This document shows, one piece after another, positions 43,470-52,719 of a stretch of DNA of 64,000 nt; positions within the stretch are counted from its first letter, which is position 1, and every line of letters begins with the position of its first letter. The DNA is from Desulfurococcaceae archaeon AG1. GTDB taxonomy: Archaea; Thermoproteota; Thermoprotei_A; Sulfolobales; AG1. A program made the translations under genes and the position numbers. The stretch lies in NCBI GenBank assembly GCA_003116855.1, contig BEWT01000015.1, positions 37,398 through 101,397 on the forward strand, in the 5' to 3' direction. The notes under the pieces were generated by a model that saw only the letters and a program-made list of their open reading frames with translations, made no database searches and was not told where the DNA came from.

Positions 43470-45638
43470 TTACTTTGTTTCCAGAACTATTAGCTCGTAC
43501 TCTCCTAGTCCTGTCCTTATTATAGTGCTGTTGTTTCTCTTCTCTATTGAGAGTTTTCTGCCTGTTAGAGGTGACCATGCTTTGAGGGGTTCGAGTTCCT
43601 TGATCTCGATCTCTACTTCGATTGGTATTACGCGGCGGGGAGGCATTACTGTTTCTACTGTGGAGTGCCATGCTGTTTGATCATCGATGTTGCCTCGTGC
43701 TATGACGCGCCTATCACATGTTAGGTTTAACAGGTGCACGATGATCTGACCGTTCCTTTTATATGGTTCGAGTAGGAATAGTCCTTCTGAGTATCCTCTA
43801 ATTGGGGGATCGCCTCCTGACCAGAGTATGGAGTTTAGTATGAGTTGCTCGTGGTGTGGTAGGCCTAGTCTCCAGTATAGTCTCCCAACCTGTCCTGTGA
43901 AGTACACTGCTCTGGGTTCCTTGACTATTAGTGCTGGGTCTCTGGTTAGCGATCCTAGGAGTGGTGGTGATCTCCCATTCTCGTACTCAAACCCATAGTC
44001 GCTTGCAGGCTCGCCTATAAAGCCCAGCACCCTTGCCTCTCCATGGGGTTCTACTCGGGCATGCCACGCTATAGATGGTGGGGTTCTTCTCTCCCTGAAT
44101 ATCCTGTCGAAATCTCCCCACAGGATTATCTCGTCTGGAACATCACGTGTGATGGGGTGATCGCGGTTTATAGCTATATAGCTCCATGGATATTTAACGA
44201 GACCTCTATATGAGACTCCTATCTCCTCTGATAGCTGGAAGTCTTCGAGGATATCGCCATCCTCGTTCATGATCGATGTGAGGTATGTTGCCACGATACC
44301 ATGGTTGGCTGAGTATCTCTTGATATTCTCAACACCCCTGCTTGATAGCGAGGCTGTGTAGGGTAGTATCAATACTCTGTAATCGCTGAGCAAGCCATCA
44401 TCGAGCTGGTGATCGGTGACAAAATCCACAGGTATGCCGTTATATGCTAAGGCATAGTAGAACCCCCTCACCTCGTCTGTCACATGCCTAGGATCGCTTC
44501 TCCCAGCCCAGTCACGGCTTCTATTAGAATATACTACAGCAGCGTATCTCAAGCGGCTCACGCCATCCATGTATTCCTCTAGCTTCTCGATCTCGCGGAA
44601 AGCCTCGCGAACGGGGTTTATGAAGTATCGTGACTGCATATAGGTGGAGCTGAATACAAGCACTACTGGCGAGCCTCCTGCTGCGAATATCTCCCTTATA
44701 CCCTGTCTAATCGCTACCGGGGTGGTAGAAGTAGTGGTTAGTGCTGTGTGGAAAGCATTACGTGTTGACCAGACAGGCTTACCCCCTGATAGGGCGGTTG
44801 ATAGCTTAACCATCTCGGCTAGGAATCCTGGTGGCTGGTAATCGACCTCGGATGCCTCTGCATATATTATATCTAGACTATTCCTTGCTAGCTCGACCAC
44901 GGTGTTTGCCCTGCCCTTCCAGCCTGCTGGGTGACTGTTATATGCTAGCACTGCTTTGGGATTCTTACTCTTGAGGGCTCTGTATAGCTTCTCTATAGCC
45001 TTGACATTAACGTTATATCTCCATCTAAAAGTCTCTCTATAGGCCTTGGTATCCCATTGCTCGGATTCCGGCAAATCCCTGCCCAGATCTTCTCTATGGG
45101 CTTTTCTACAGAACCCGCAGTAACAGGCTCTCTCAAGATCTGGCATGTATCTAAATGAGTCGAGCAACACACCATCAACGCCATGGTTAAGAACCTCTTC
45201 GAGTTCGCGAACCACCACATCTAGGAAGGGTGAGTTGAGGCACATAAGAGGCCATCTTAGCTCTGCATTAGCCTCGGATCTGGGGTTTGTATCCATATGT
45301 ATAACCAGTCCTTCAATATTTCTTTGAGCCCATTCTGGGTGCTTGCTATAGAGCTCTGGGTGTGTTGTGTGTCCTATCATCGCAATAACCCTGATCCCGT
45401 GTTTCCTTGCCTCGTCAATCACCTCTCTCAAGAGATCCCTGTTCCTCAGTCTAGATGTTTTTCTCGCTACCTCGCTGTCATAGTAAGCTCTGCCCCACGC
45501 GTCTCTGGCGAATATGACTATAGTGTCGCTATGTATGTCTATGGCTAGCTTCACTATGTCTGCTCCTTTGATCTTGTCTAGGTATATGAGATCCCTATCC
45601 TCGAAGTTAAATTGAAGCACGCGCGGCACTAGACACAC
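43470..45638 (-). CDS. GHL6-type glycoside hydrolase with GH42-like trimerisation domain
   Basis: The N-terminal 330 residues form a TIM-barrel-like domain of the hypothetical glycosyl hydrolase 6 type: GVDGVLLDSFRY followed by a cysteine cluster in ACYCGFCRKAH. Residues about 380-570 resemble the glutamine-amidotransferase-like trimerisation domain of GH42 beta-galactosidases (YALAYNGIPVDFVTDHQL, RVLILPYTASLS). The C-terminus is a beta domain. There is no signal peptide, so it should act in the cytoplasm on an imported oligosaccharide. It overlaps the TrmB-like gene by 10 bases and faces a sugar ABC importer. The sugar is unknown. Confidence 0.72.
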   Translation of the reverse strand: MCLVPRVLQFNFEDRDLIYLDKIKGADIVKLAIDIHSDTIVIFARDAWGRAYYDSEVARKTSRLRNRDLLREVIDEARKHGIRVIAMIGHTTHPELYSKHPEWAQRNIEGLVIHMDTNPRSEANAELRWPLMCLNSPFLDVVVRELEEVLNHGVDGVLLDSFRYMPDLERACYCGFCRKAHREDLGRDLPESEQWDTKAYRETFRWRYNVNVKAIEKLYRALKSKNPKAVLAYNSHPAGWKGRANTVVELARNSLDIIYAEASEVDYQPPGFLAEMVKLSTALSGGKPVWSTRNAFHTALTTTSTTPVAIRQGIREIFAAGGSPVVLVFSSTYMQSRYFINPVREAFREIEKLEEYMDGVSRLRYAAVVYSNRSRDWAGRSDPRHVTDEVRGFYYALAYNGIPVDFVTDHQLDDGLLSDYRVLILPYTASLSSRGVENIKRYSANHGIVATYLTSIMNEDGDILEDFQLSEEIGVSYRGLVKYPWSYIAINRDHPITRDVPDEIILWGDFDRIFRERRTPPSIAWHARVEPHGEARVLGFIGEPASDYGFEYENGRSPPLLGSLTRDPALIVKEPRAVYFTGQVGRLYWRLGLPHHEQLILNSILWSGGDPPIRGYSEGLFLLEPYKRNGQIIVHLLNLTCDRRVIARGNIDDQTAWHSTVETVMPPRRVIPIEVEIEIKELEPLKAWSPLTGRKLSIEKRNNSTIIRTGLGEYELIVLETK

Positions 45639-46717
45639 CTCACATGCACTTCGTGGGCTGCTATATCTTCTATAATGGCATCCTGGGCTCCAACCGTGAG
45701 CCTACCCTCGGGCGTGTCTATTACTAGCTGTGCTATGCCTGGTGTGCTGTCGAACACAACATCAACAGCTATGCCTTTAACCTCGCACTCCAAACCGCTT
45801 TTAACCCATGTTCCGTAGATATGAACCTCGGGTTTACAACCGCTTTTGATAAGCCTTCGTATTTCGTAGAGGGCTAGCCTGAAGATCGTGAATTTCGCTG
45901 GTGTTCTCACAGGATCCTCTCGAATTGTTACGCCTTTAAACCATCTGGAGAAGAAATCCTGCTGTATGTAGTCGATTATAACGGGCTCCTCAACTATAAG
46001 GCCATAGGCTGGTGATCTGTAGGGTCCGTATCTCCTCTGGGCAATAGCTGCTATCGAGCTATCGGCTATCACTAGCAAATCTCCTGAGACGTATCTCTTA
46101 ACCCTGCTAAGCCCGGCGAGTCTCGATACATCTACAGGGATTCCGGGTACTTCATATACTAAGACATAGGTATTAACACCGCTGCGTTCCTTCTCCTCTA
46201 TGGCGCTGAGCATTTTCTCCACGAAGAGCATGTCCCCACATACAACTAGATCTGTGCTTGCTGCATCAACCACCTCTGCTACCCTGCTGGTGAAGCTAGC
46301 CCAGTTCCTCAGTATATATATGAGGCGCTCCTTCTCAGCCTGCCTCCCTCTCCTCAGCGTCTCTTGGTATAGCTGGTCAAGCCTCTTTATCACCGAGGTT
46401 CTTAGGCTTGCTATCTTTTCCTCAACAAGGCTTTCCAGCACGTTGGGCGATACTGCTTTATAGAGGTTAGGCTTTCCATAGCTAACCTCTACGAGGCCGT
46501 GGGCTATCAGCTCTCTTAAATAGAGATGGGCCTGCGAGATCTTTACCCCGAGGCTCTCGCTCAGACCGCTCAGCGACATAGGGCCGTTTTCTAGTAGCTT
46601 TAGATATACCTCTGCGGCGAAGCGGCTTAGGCCGAGTAGTGCGAAAGCGCTTGCCAGCTTATCCATAAGATCCTCTCTCCAACTGCTTGAGCCAGGCGTT
46701 TCGCCAGGTTTCCCCAC
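45629..46717 (-). CDS. TrmB-family sugar-responsive transcription regulator
   Basis: The N-terminal winged helix (about residues 25-85: LGLSRFAAEVYLKLLENGPMS, then ESLGVKISQAHLYLREL) and the following coiled linker with EEKIASLRTSVIKRL match TrmB-type regulators. The C-terminal 250 residues correspond to the phospholipase-D-like and sugar-binding parts. These proteins bind maltose, trehalose or other sugars and control ABC importers. The GTG at 46717 has GAGGT about 10 bases upstream. The gene is divergent from the importer and cotranscribed with the glycosidase, so it likely controls both. Confidence 0.82.
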   Translation of the reverse strand: MGKPGETPGSSSWREDLMDKLASAFALLGLSRFAAEVYLKLLENGPMSLSGLSESLGVKISQAHLYLRELIAHGLVEVSYGKPNLYKAVSPNVLESLVEEKIASLRTSVIKRLDQLYQETLRRGRQAEKERLIYILRNWASFTSRVAEVVDAASTDLVVCGDMLFVEKMLSAIEEKERSGVNTYVLVYEVPGIPVDVSRLAGLSRVKRYVSGDLLVIADSSIAAIAQRRYGPYRSPAYGLIVEEPVIIDYIQQDFFSRWFKGVTIREDPVRTPAKFTIFRLALYEIRRLIKSGCKPEVHIYGTWVKSGLECEVKGIAVDVVFDSTPGIAQLVIDTPEGRLTVGAQDAIIEDIAAHEVHVRCV

Positions 46718-46749
46718 AGGCCGGCTACCTCGCTAGATTCTTCATAAAA

Positions 46750-46774
46750 AATATTTATAAAAAAGATTTATAAA
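46750..46774. promoter_or_regulatory. Divergent TATA boxes between the TrmB-like gene and the sugar importer
   Basis: TTTATAAAT on the minus strand (46759-46751) and GATTTATAAACC on the plus strand (46765-46776) lie side by side. Predicted transcript starts are near 46730 (minus) and 46797 (plus). A single regulator bound here could control both directions. I found no clear palindrome. Confidence 0.55.
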
Positions 46775-46797
46775 CCTGTATGTGTAGAAGATATTGA

Positions 46798-48132
46798 GTG
46801 GGAAGTATGTTATCGAAAGCTATTGTTACCCGCACTATTGCTATCATAATAGCTGTTATCGTGATTGCAGCAGTTGCTGGTGCAGCTATATATATGTTCA
46901 CAAGACCACCTATGGAGAAACCAGTTATCAGGATACTGTTTGCGTCTACACAGCTAGCCCCGCCTGCGGAGCAGGCTTTCATGGTAGAACTACTCACAGA
47001 ATTCTACAAGGAAACAGGGATCGACGTCTCGTTCCTACCATTCGGCTATGTGGATATAGCGAACAAGCTTGAGGCCGAGATAAAGGCTGGGAGGATCACT
47101 GTGAGCTTGGTTGGCGGACTTTCAACAGAGATTGATTTCTTTGCTAGTAAGGGTTTGCTCGAGGATCTGGGGAGGTTTGGCGCGCTGGGTGGTAGGACTT
47201 TTCTTGAGGCTGCTATAAGAGCCGTAGAGGATCATAAGAAGATCTATGGTATAACCACGTTCGTCCCATGGATGACCGCTACTTTTGTCGTTGTGATCAA
47301 TAACAAGGCTTTTGACTATCTGCCTAGCGGCCTTACCAAAGACGATGTCGTGAAAGGGACAGAGCGATGGACTTGGGATGCGATGCTAGCGTGGGCTAAG
47401 AATATATATGAGAAGACTGGGAAGAGGCTGGTAGGGCTCCCAGCCGGGGCTGGCGGTCTTCTCCACAGGCTGCTTCACGGCTATCTATATGTCTCTTACA
47501 CTGGCTACCAGGCTCAGAAGTTCAACAGCCCTGAGGCTGTTCAGATGTGGGGTCTGCTTAAAGAGCTGTGGAGGTATAGCCATCCTGAGAGTACTACTTG
47601 GAGCGCAATGGCAGATCCTCTCCTTAAGGAGGATGTCTGGCTAGCCTGGGATCACACTGCTAGAGTGATTTCAGCTCTAAAAACAAGCCCAGAGAAATTC
47701 ACAGTAGCCCCCGTCCCGAAAGGGCCTGTGGGTAGAGGGTATATAGTTGTTCTAGCCGGCTTAGCCATACCCAAGGGTGCTCCTAACCAAGAGGAGGCCT
47801 GGAAGCTTGTGGAGTTCCTCACAAGACCCTCGACCCAGGCAAGGATAGCTGAGAGAGTGGGCTTCTTCCCCGTAGTCTCTGAAGCCACCCCGGCTATAAC
47901 GGATCCTGGCGTGAAGAAGATAGCTGAGGGTGTTACAGCACAGCTTGGCGCGCGTGACAGCATAGCGGTAGCTATACCACCGCTTGGAGGGAAGGCGGGT
48001 GACTTCATAGCCATATATAGAGAGGCGTTTGAGAGGATAGTCCTGAAGGGCGAGGATATAGGAGCCGTGCTATCGGGCTTGGAGCCTAAGCTTAAGGCTA
48101 TATTTGCAGAACTAAAGATGCCCGAGCCTTAA
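46798..48132 (+). CDS. Sugar ABC transporter substrate-binding protein (family 1)
   Basis: The N-terminus has a signal or anchor (TRTIAIIIAVIVIAAVAGAA, residues 10-29) followed by a type II binding domain of the maltose/multiple-sugar type, with the typical EAWKLVEFLTRPSTQARIAE near residues 325-344. At 444 residues it is normal. The GTG at 46798 coincides with the predicted transcript start, so a leaderless message is likely; ATG at 46807 is the alternative. It is the first gene of a four-gene importer operon. Confidence 0.9.
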   Translation: MGSMLSKAIVTRTIAIIIAVIVIAAVAGAAIYMFTRPPMEKPVIRILFASTQLAPPAEQAFMVELLTEFYKETGIDVSFLPFGYVDIANKLEAEIKAGRITVSLVGGLSTEIDFFASKGLLEDLGRFGALGGRTFLEAAIRAVEDHKKIYGITTFVPWMTATFVVVINNKAFDYLPSGLTKDDVVKGTERWTWDAMLAWAKNIYEKTGKRLVGLPAGAGGLLHRLLHGYLYVSYTGYQAQKFNSPEAVQMWGLLKELWRYSHPESTTWSAMADPLLKEDVWLAWDHTARVISALKTSPEKFTVAPVPKGPVGRGYIVVLAGLAIPKGAPNQEEAWKLVEFLTRPSTQARIAERVGFFPVVSEATPAITDPGVKKIAEGVTAQLGARDSIAVAIPPLGGKAGDFIAIYREAFERIVLKGEDIGAVLSGLEPKLKAIFAELKMPEP

Positions 48133-48155
48133 AGAATAACCCGGGTTTTTCTCCC

Positions 48156-48995
48156 ATGCCCTCCCCCCTCCGTAAACATATACCCTATATCCTTGTGGCA
48201 CCAAGCCTTGCTTATCTTGCTTTCTTTATCAGCTACCCTATCTTCTATACATTCTCACTAGCCCTCTTCGGGAACCCTTCCCCCATGGTTGAGGTTATGA
48301 CAAGTCCTAGGCTGGGGGAGGTTGCTCTATATACTACATTGATAATAGCGACTGTTATACCGGCTCAGATTGTGATAGCTATTTTCGCCTCTCTGTTCTT
48401 CCTAAACAGGTTTAGGGGTAGGGAGCTCGTGTTATACCTCTTCATCGCACCGCTAGCTATTAATGAGGTGGCAGCCGCGCTTATATGGTATACCATGCTC
48501 TCCTCCAGCGGTTTTCTGAACAAGCTGTTGATAAACACCGGGGTTATCTCAGCACCTATATATTTCTTCGGCTATGAGTTTATAGATAGAACTCTTCTAG
48601 CGATCTTCCTAACCGAGGTGTGGAGAGCTACCCCGATTGTCTTCATCATAATCTATGCTGGTATGCAGATGATAAGCAGGGACTATCTCGAGGCTGCAGA
48701 TGTGTTTGGGCTTAACTTGTGGCAGAAGCTGAGATATATAATACTCCCCCTGATCAAGCCTTATATCCAGACAGCGCTTATAATACGAACGCTATTCGCA
48801 CTACAAGTTGTGGGTCCTATATTCATCCTAGCGGGGGAGTATGTCCGTGTCCTGGCGACGGAGGTTGTTTACTGGTACTCCATGAGGCTTAACCCGGGTG
48901 TTGCATCTGCTTGGGCTCTTCTCATAGGTCTTGTAACTCTGCTGCTGGGTGGGCTGTATATAAAGCTCCTAAGACCCTCTGCTGGGGCGACGTAG
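48156..48995 (+). CDS. Sugar ABC transporter permease (MalF type)
   Basis: A 279-residue permease with six membrane spans and the cytoplasmic EAA loop in YLEAADVFGLNLWQKLRYII. It begins HIPYILVAPSLAYLAFFISYP, as do sugar permeases of the MalF/UgpA group. It lies 23 bases after the binding-protein gene and 1 base before the second permease. Confidence 0.91.
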   Translation: MPSPLRKHIPYILVAPSLAYLAFFISYPIFYTFSLALFGNPSPMVEVMTSPRLGEVALYTTLIIATVIPAQIVIAIFASLFFLNRFRGRELVLYLFIAPLAINEVAAALIWYTMLSSSGFLNKLLINTGVISAPIYFFGYEFIDRTLLAIFLTEVWRATPIVFIIIYAGMQMISRDYLEAADVFGLNLWQKLRYIILPLIKPYIQTALIIRTLFALQVVGPIFILAGEYVRVLATEVVYWYSMRLNPGVASAWALLIGLVTLLLGGLYIKLLRPSAGAT

Positions 48996-48996
48996 C

Positions 48997-49800
48997 ATGC
49001 GCCGCGTGTGGGTTTTCATAATCTCGATGCTGATCATTGCCTGGATAACAGTACCGATCACATATACCATTTTATCTTCTTTCGCGGATTTGGTGGATTA
49101 CTATGAGAACGTGTTGCCGAGAAGGTATACGCTTAGATATTATGAGGAGTATCTGAGGCTAGGTGTTGGTGAGGCTTTGGTGAGGAGCGTTCTTGTGGGT
49201 ATCTTGACAATTATCCTCAGCATGATCATAGGCCTTCCAGCGGGCTATGCTATTGGGAGATATGTGTTTAGGGGGCGTGATTCCCTCAAGCTAGCCATAC
49301 TCTTCTTCAAAGTGATCCCGATAGCAATCATGGCTGTCCCACTCGCGGTGCTCTTCATCAGGGTAGGGCTTTACGACACGCTTATAGGCATAGCCCTCAT
49401 CCACACAGCGATATCGCTACCGTTTGTGGTTCTCACAGCATCAAGTGTTTTTGGAAGCGTACCAAGGGATCTTGAGGAGGCTGGGTATGTCTTTGGAATG
49501 AGCGGTCTACAGGTAATGCTCAGAATAACCCTCCCGCTCGCCGCGCCTGGTATAGCGGCTACAGCGCTCTTCGCCTTCCTCATATCCTGGAACGAGATCG
49601 TTGCGGCCATAATCCTGAGCTCCTTCAACAGAACCCTGCCAGCAGCTGTTATGACGCCCTATGTGATGGGTACGGGTGGCGAGCTCCCAGATCCCTATAA
49701 GTTTGCGGCGACAACGATCATGGTTACCCCTGCCCTTATTTTCATGCTATATATCAGGAGGTATTTGATCGCTATGTGGGGTGCTGCGGGGGTGAGGTGA
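48997..49800 (+). CDS. Sugar ABC transporter permease (MalG type)
   Basis: A 267-residue permease with six spans and the EAA loop DLEEAGYVFGMSGLQVMLRI followed by TLPLAAPGI and FLISWNE, which are MalG/UgpE landmarks. It starts 1 base after the MalF-type gene and ends 1 base before the ATPase gene. Confidence 0.91.
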   Translation: MRRVWVFIISMLIIAWITVPITYTILSSFADLVDYYENVLPRRYTLRYYEEYLRLGVGEALVRSVLVGILTIILSMIIGLPAGYAIGRYVFRGRDSLKLAILFFKVIPIAIMAVPLAVLFIRVGLYDTLIGIALIHTAISLPFVVLTASSVFGSVPRDLEEAGYVFGMSGLQVMLRITLPLAAPGIAATALFAFLISWNEIVAAIILSSFNRTLPAAVMTPYVMGTGGELPDPYKFAATTIMVTPALIFMLYIRRYLIAMWGAAGVR

Positions 49801-49801
49801 G

Positions 49802-50860
49802 ATGGTTAAGATCGATCTTGAGGGTGTGAGTAAGAGGTTTGGAAGCGTTATAGCTGTGGATAATGTATCGCTGAGTGTGAGTAGTGGGGAGCTCTTTGTA
49901 TTGCTAGGTCCCTCGGGGTGTGGTAAGACCACGATTCTCAGGATAATCGCTGGGCTTGAGACCCCAACATCCGGTAGGGTTTATTTCGATGGTGTTGATG
50001 TGACAGACATGCCGTCGGGGAAGAGGGGTGTGGGGATGGTTTTTCAGAGCTACGCGGTATGGCCTCACATGAAGGTATATGATAACATAGCCCTCCCACT
50101 CAGGATTAAGAAGCTTCCTCAGAGCGAGATAGATGCTAGGGTTAGGTCTGCTGCCCGTATGCTTAATATCGAGAACCTCCTCGAGAGATACCCATTCCAG
50201 CTGTCTGGCGGTGAGAAGCAACGTGTAGCCGTGGCAAGGGCTATTGCTGTTGAGCCAAGGGTTTTATTGATGGATGAGCCGTTGAGCAATCTAGACGCTC
50301 TCCTGAGGGTCCAGGCCCGTGCTGAGATCAAGAGGCTACAGAGGGAGCTAAAGATAACAACAATATATGTGACACACGACCAGGTTGAGGCTATGGCCCT
50401 CGCTGACAGGATCGCTGTTATGAATAAGGGTAGGGTGATGCAGGTGGGAACTGTTGATGAGGTGTATAACAAGCCTCTAAATAGGTTTGTAGCCCACTTC
50501 ATAGGATCTTCGATGAACTTTGTAGAGGGTACTATAACAGATCGGGGAGTCGATATAGGGTTCGCACTGATCCCCTACAGCTCTGTTCCGGACGAGCTTG
50601 TTGGGAAGAAAGTCAGCGTTGGTATCAGGCCTGAAGACATATACCTTGAACCGATCCAAGGAGGAGTGGTTTTAAAGGGGAGGGTGGTTCTCATAGAGAA
50701 TCTCGCCTCGGAATACATAATCCACATAGATGTTAGCGGAACACTCCTCAGGGCTAAAACTAAGCTCTACCCACAGGGTGAGGAGGTAAGGCTATATATC
50801 CATCCAAGCAAGGTTCATGTATTCGATACGATCACCGAGAATAGGATTCATATCGCTTAA
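49802..50860 (+). CDS. Sugar ABC transporter ATPase (MalK/MsmX type)
   Basis: Walker A GPSGCGKT near residue 36, signature LSGGEKQR, Walker B LLMDEPLSNLDA and the switch VTHDQVEAM are intact. The C-terminal 110 residues form the OB/TOBE regulatory domain (VSVGIRPEDIYLEP). At 352 residues it is typical. It completes the four-gene importer and probably feeds the GHL6-type glycosidase encoded divergently. Confidence 0.93.
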   Translation: MVKIDLEGVSKRFGSVIAVDNVSLSVSSGELFVLLGPSGCGKTTILRIIAGLETPTSGRVYFDGVDVTDMPSGKRGVGMVFQSYAVWPHMKVYDNIALPLRIKKLPQSEIDARVRSAARMLNIENLLERYPFQLSGGEKQRVAVARAIAVEPRVLLMDEPLSNLDALLRVQARAEIKRLQRELKITTIYVTHDQVEAMALADRIAVMNKGRVMQVGTVDEVYNKPLNRFVAHFIGSSMNFVEGTITDRGVDIGFALIPYSSVPDELVGKKVSVGIRPEDIYLEPIQGGVVLKGRVVLIENLASEYIIHIDVSGTLLRAKTKLYPQGEEVRLYIHPSKVHVFDTITENRIHIA

Positions 50861-51025
50861 CTGGATGCTTTCTCCCCAGAATATCTATGAGCATTTATAC
50901 CTGGTATTATCGGAGAGGGTTTGTGTATATCTATGTTAGCCTTGATTAGCTGTTATAGATTAGCTTAATTTGAAGCCCACGCTCTGTTATAAGTTTGCTG
51001 TCTGTATGTTGTTTGGTGTTGTGGA

Positions 51026-51961
51026 CTGCGTGTTCTTGTTACTGGTGGTGCTGGTTTTATAGGTCATAATATTGCTATCCATCTCTTCTCGAGGGGTTTC
51101 GATGTGGTTGTATATGATAGTATGGAGAGGGCTTCTAGGCTTGGTGTTAAGAGGCTTGGGGAGCTCGGGGTTCCTGTTGTGAGGGTCGATGTTACAGGAG
51201 TGAGGGATCTCAGGGGTTTCGATGTGGTTGTTCACTGTGCTGCTTATGTCGATGTTGCTGAGTCTATGGAGAATCCCGGGATCTATTTTAGCAATAATGT
51301 TGCTGGGACTGCTAGTGTTGCTAAGGCTTCTGCCGATTCAGGCTCTCTGATGATCTATATGAGTTCTGCCTCTGTCTATGGAGATCCTGTTGCGATCCCT
51401 ATACCTGAGGATCATCCTATAAAGCCTATCTCACCATATGGTTTGAGCAAGGCTATGGGGGAGCAGGTTGTCGAGCTCTTCTCAAAGATCTATGGCTTGA
51501 AATATATAATCCTAAGGTTATTCAACGTCTACGGCCCCGGGCAGAGCCAATCATATGCGGGGGTTATAACCAGGTTTATAGAGAGCGTCTTGAGAAAAGA
51601 ACCCCCAAGGATCTATGGTGATGGAACCCAGACAAGGGATTTCATCCACGTATCCGACGTAGCCAGGGCCGTAGAGCTTGCTATAGAGAGAAAAGCCTAT
51701 AATGAGATATTCAACATAGGATCTGGGAAACGGATCTCGATCCTAGAGCTAGCAAGGCTAATAATGAAGCTAGCAAACCTCGAAGGAGAACCGGTGTTCG
51801 ACAAACCAAGACCCGGCGATATAAAACACAGCCTCGCAGACATATCGAAGGCTAGAAAAATCCTCGGCTTCGAACCCTCAATATCCCTAGAAAAAGGTCT
51901 CGAGGATCTATTGAGAATATGGCATGAATATCAGTCTACAAACCAGCCTTCACCACCATAG
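51026..51961 (+). CDS. NAD-dependent sugar-nucleotide epimerase, probable CTG start
   Basis: An extended SDR of 311 residues (UDP-glucose 4-epimerase-like). A GTG at 51104 is the first usual start codon, but it would remove the NAD-binding loop. Reading upstream in frame gives LRVLVTGGAGFIGHN, so the fold begins at the CTG at 51026. No ATG, GTG or TTG lies between the in-frame stop at 50990 and this codon. A GGTG ribosome site (51015-51018) and a TTATAAG box near 50987-50993 fit that start. The catalytic Tyr138 and Lys142 are in SPYGLSKAMGE. GDP-mannose or dTDP-glucose dehydratases are alternatives. Confidence 0.85.
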   Translation: MRVLVTGGAGFIGHNIAIHLFSRGFDVVVYDSMERASRLGVKRLGELGVPVVRVDVTGVRDLRGFDVVVHCAAYVDVAESMENPGIYFSNNVAGTASVAKASADSGSLMIYMSSASVYGDPVAIPIPEDHPIKPISPYGLSKAMGEQVVELFSKIYGLKYIILRLFNVYGPGQSQSYAGVITRFIESVLRKEPPRIYGDGTQTRDFIHVSDVARAVELAIERKAYNEIFNIGSGKRISILELARLIMKLANLEGEPVFDKPRPGDIKHSLADISKARKILGFEPSISLEKGLEDLLRIWHEYQSTNQPSPP

Positions 51962-52224
51962 ATCATTAAAACCACACTTAGAAACACTCCTAATATTCAC
52001 ATAACATCATGTTGACGACGATCCGATCTCTATAGATTCTAGATGATGAAAACAACGTTCTAAGCCATTCGGATGATGATCTACTAAATCTAAATAAGAG
52101 CCTATGCTGTTGAGCTCAACAACCCATAAATCCACAGGGTCGATCTGCTATAGAAAATTGAAAGATATGATTGGAAGAGGGATTTAGGAGGTCTAGCTAT
52201 AATACTGAATAGAGGCGGTTTGAT
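51962..52224. other. Intergenic stretch with a CRISPR-repeat-like element
   Basis: Two GATGATGA motifs (52042-52049 and 52072-52079) lie 30 bases apart, resembling box C elements of C/D RNAs, but no CTGA box D accompanies them. The repeat-like element C follows at 52139-52164. No protein gene was recognised. Confidence 0.4.
52139..52164 (-). repeat. Solitary CRISPR-repeat-like element C
   Basis: Read on the minus strand it begins CTTTCAATTTTCTATAGCAG and ends ATCGAC. Relative to element A it has a two-base insertion and two substitutions, and it shares the 3' end AGATCGAC. It lies between the epimerase and the retropepsin-like gene, with no neighbouring copy and no cas gene. Confidence 0.42.
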
Positions 52225-52593
52225 GTGGGTTCTGTAATAGTTAGTGCTAAGATCCGTGGTTCTAGGGGCGAAACTGTTCTTAGGGCACTCGTCGACACCG
52301 GGTTCTATGGCGATCTGATCACGCTACCTAAGAATATCGAGGATCTAGGTATAGAGCTTAGGCATAAAAGGATCCAGAGGCTCCCTAGTGGCGAAGCTAT
52401 AGAGGTGAGATACGGTGGTGGAGAGATAGAGGTTGAGGGTCTGGTTACATATGGAGATATAGAGGTCTGGCCTGATCTTAAATTACCTCAGGGTGTAGAT
52501 GCGTTACTAGGTGTGACAGCGTTGGAAAAGATGGGATTTAGAGTGGATCCAAAAGCTGGTAAACTCGAGAAGGTAGAGCTTTACCTCCTATAA
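52225..52593 (+). CDS. Retropepsin-like aspartic protease-fold protein
   Basis: A 122-residue protein with the single aspartic-protease motif ALVDTGFYGDLITLP (Asp-Thr-Gly) and the second conserved segment VDALLGVTALEKMGF that packs under the active site. Such single-domain proteins must dimerise to be active. The archaeal members are uncharacterised. The GTG start at 52225 has GAGGCGG upstream. No partner gene is adjacent. Confidence 0.78.
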   Translation: MGSVIVSAKIRGSRGETVLRALVDTGFYGDLITLPKNIEDLGIELRHKRIQRLPSGEAIEVRYGGGEIEVEGLVTYGDIEVWPDLKLPQGVDALLGVTALEKMGFRVDPKAGKLEKVELYLL

Positions 52594-52719
52594 TACCATT
52601 GATTATATTCGTAGTCTTAAATCCGCAAAGCCTCATAGACTGGGTATGTATCTAGTATCTAGTAGAGTGAGAGCTCTGGATCACGTGGATAGTGGGAGGT
52701 GAGGATTAGTCTTGGTTCT

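Noticed and set aside
51104..51961. Starting the epimerase at GTG 51104.
   Set aside because: It would delete the NAD-binding GGAGFIG loop, which is intact in the upstream in-frame sequence.
52042..52079. Two GATGATGA motifs as boxes C and C' of a C/D guide RNA.
   Set aside because: No CTGA box D or D' is found at the right places, so the pattern is incomplete.
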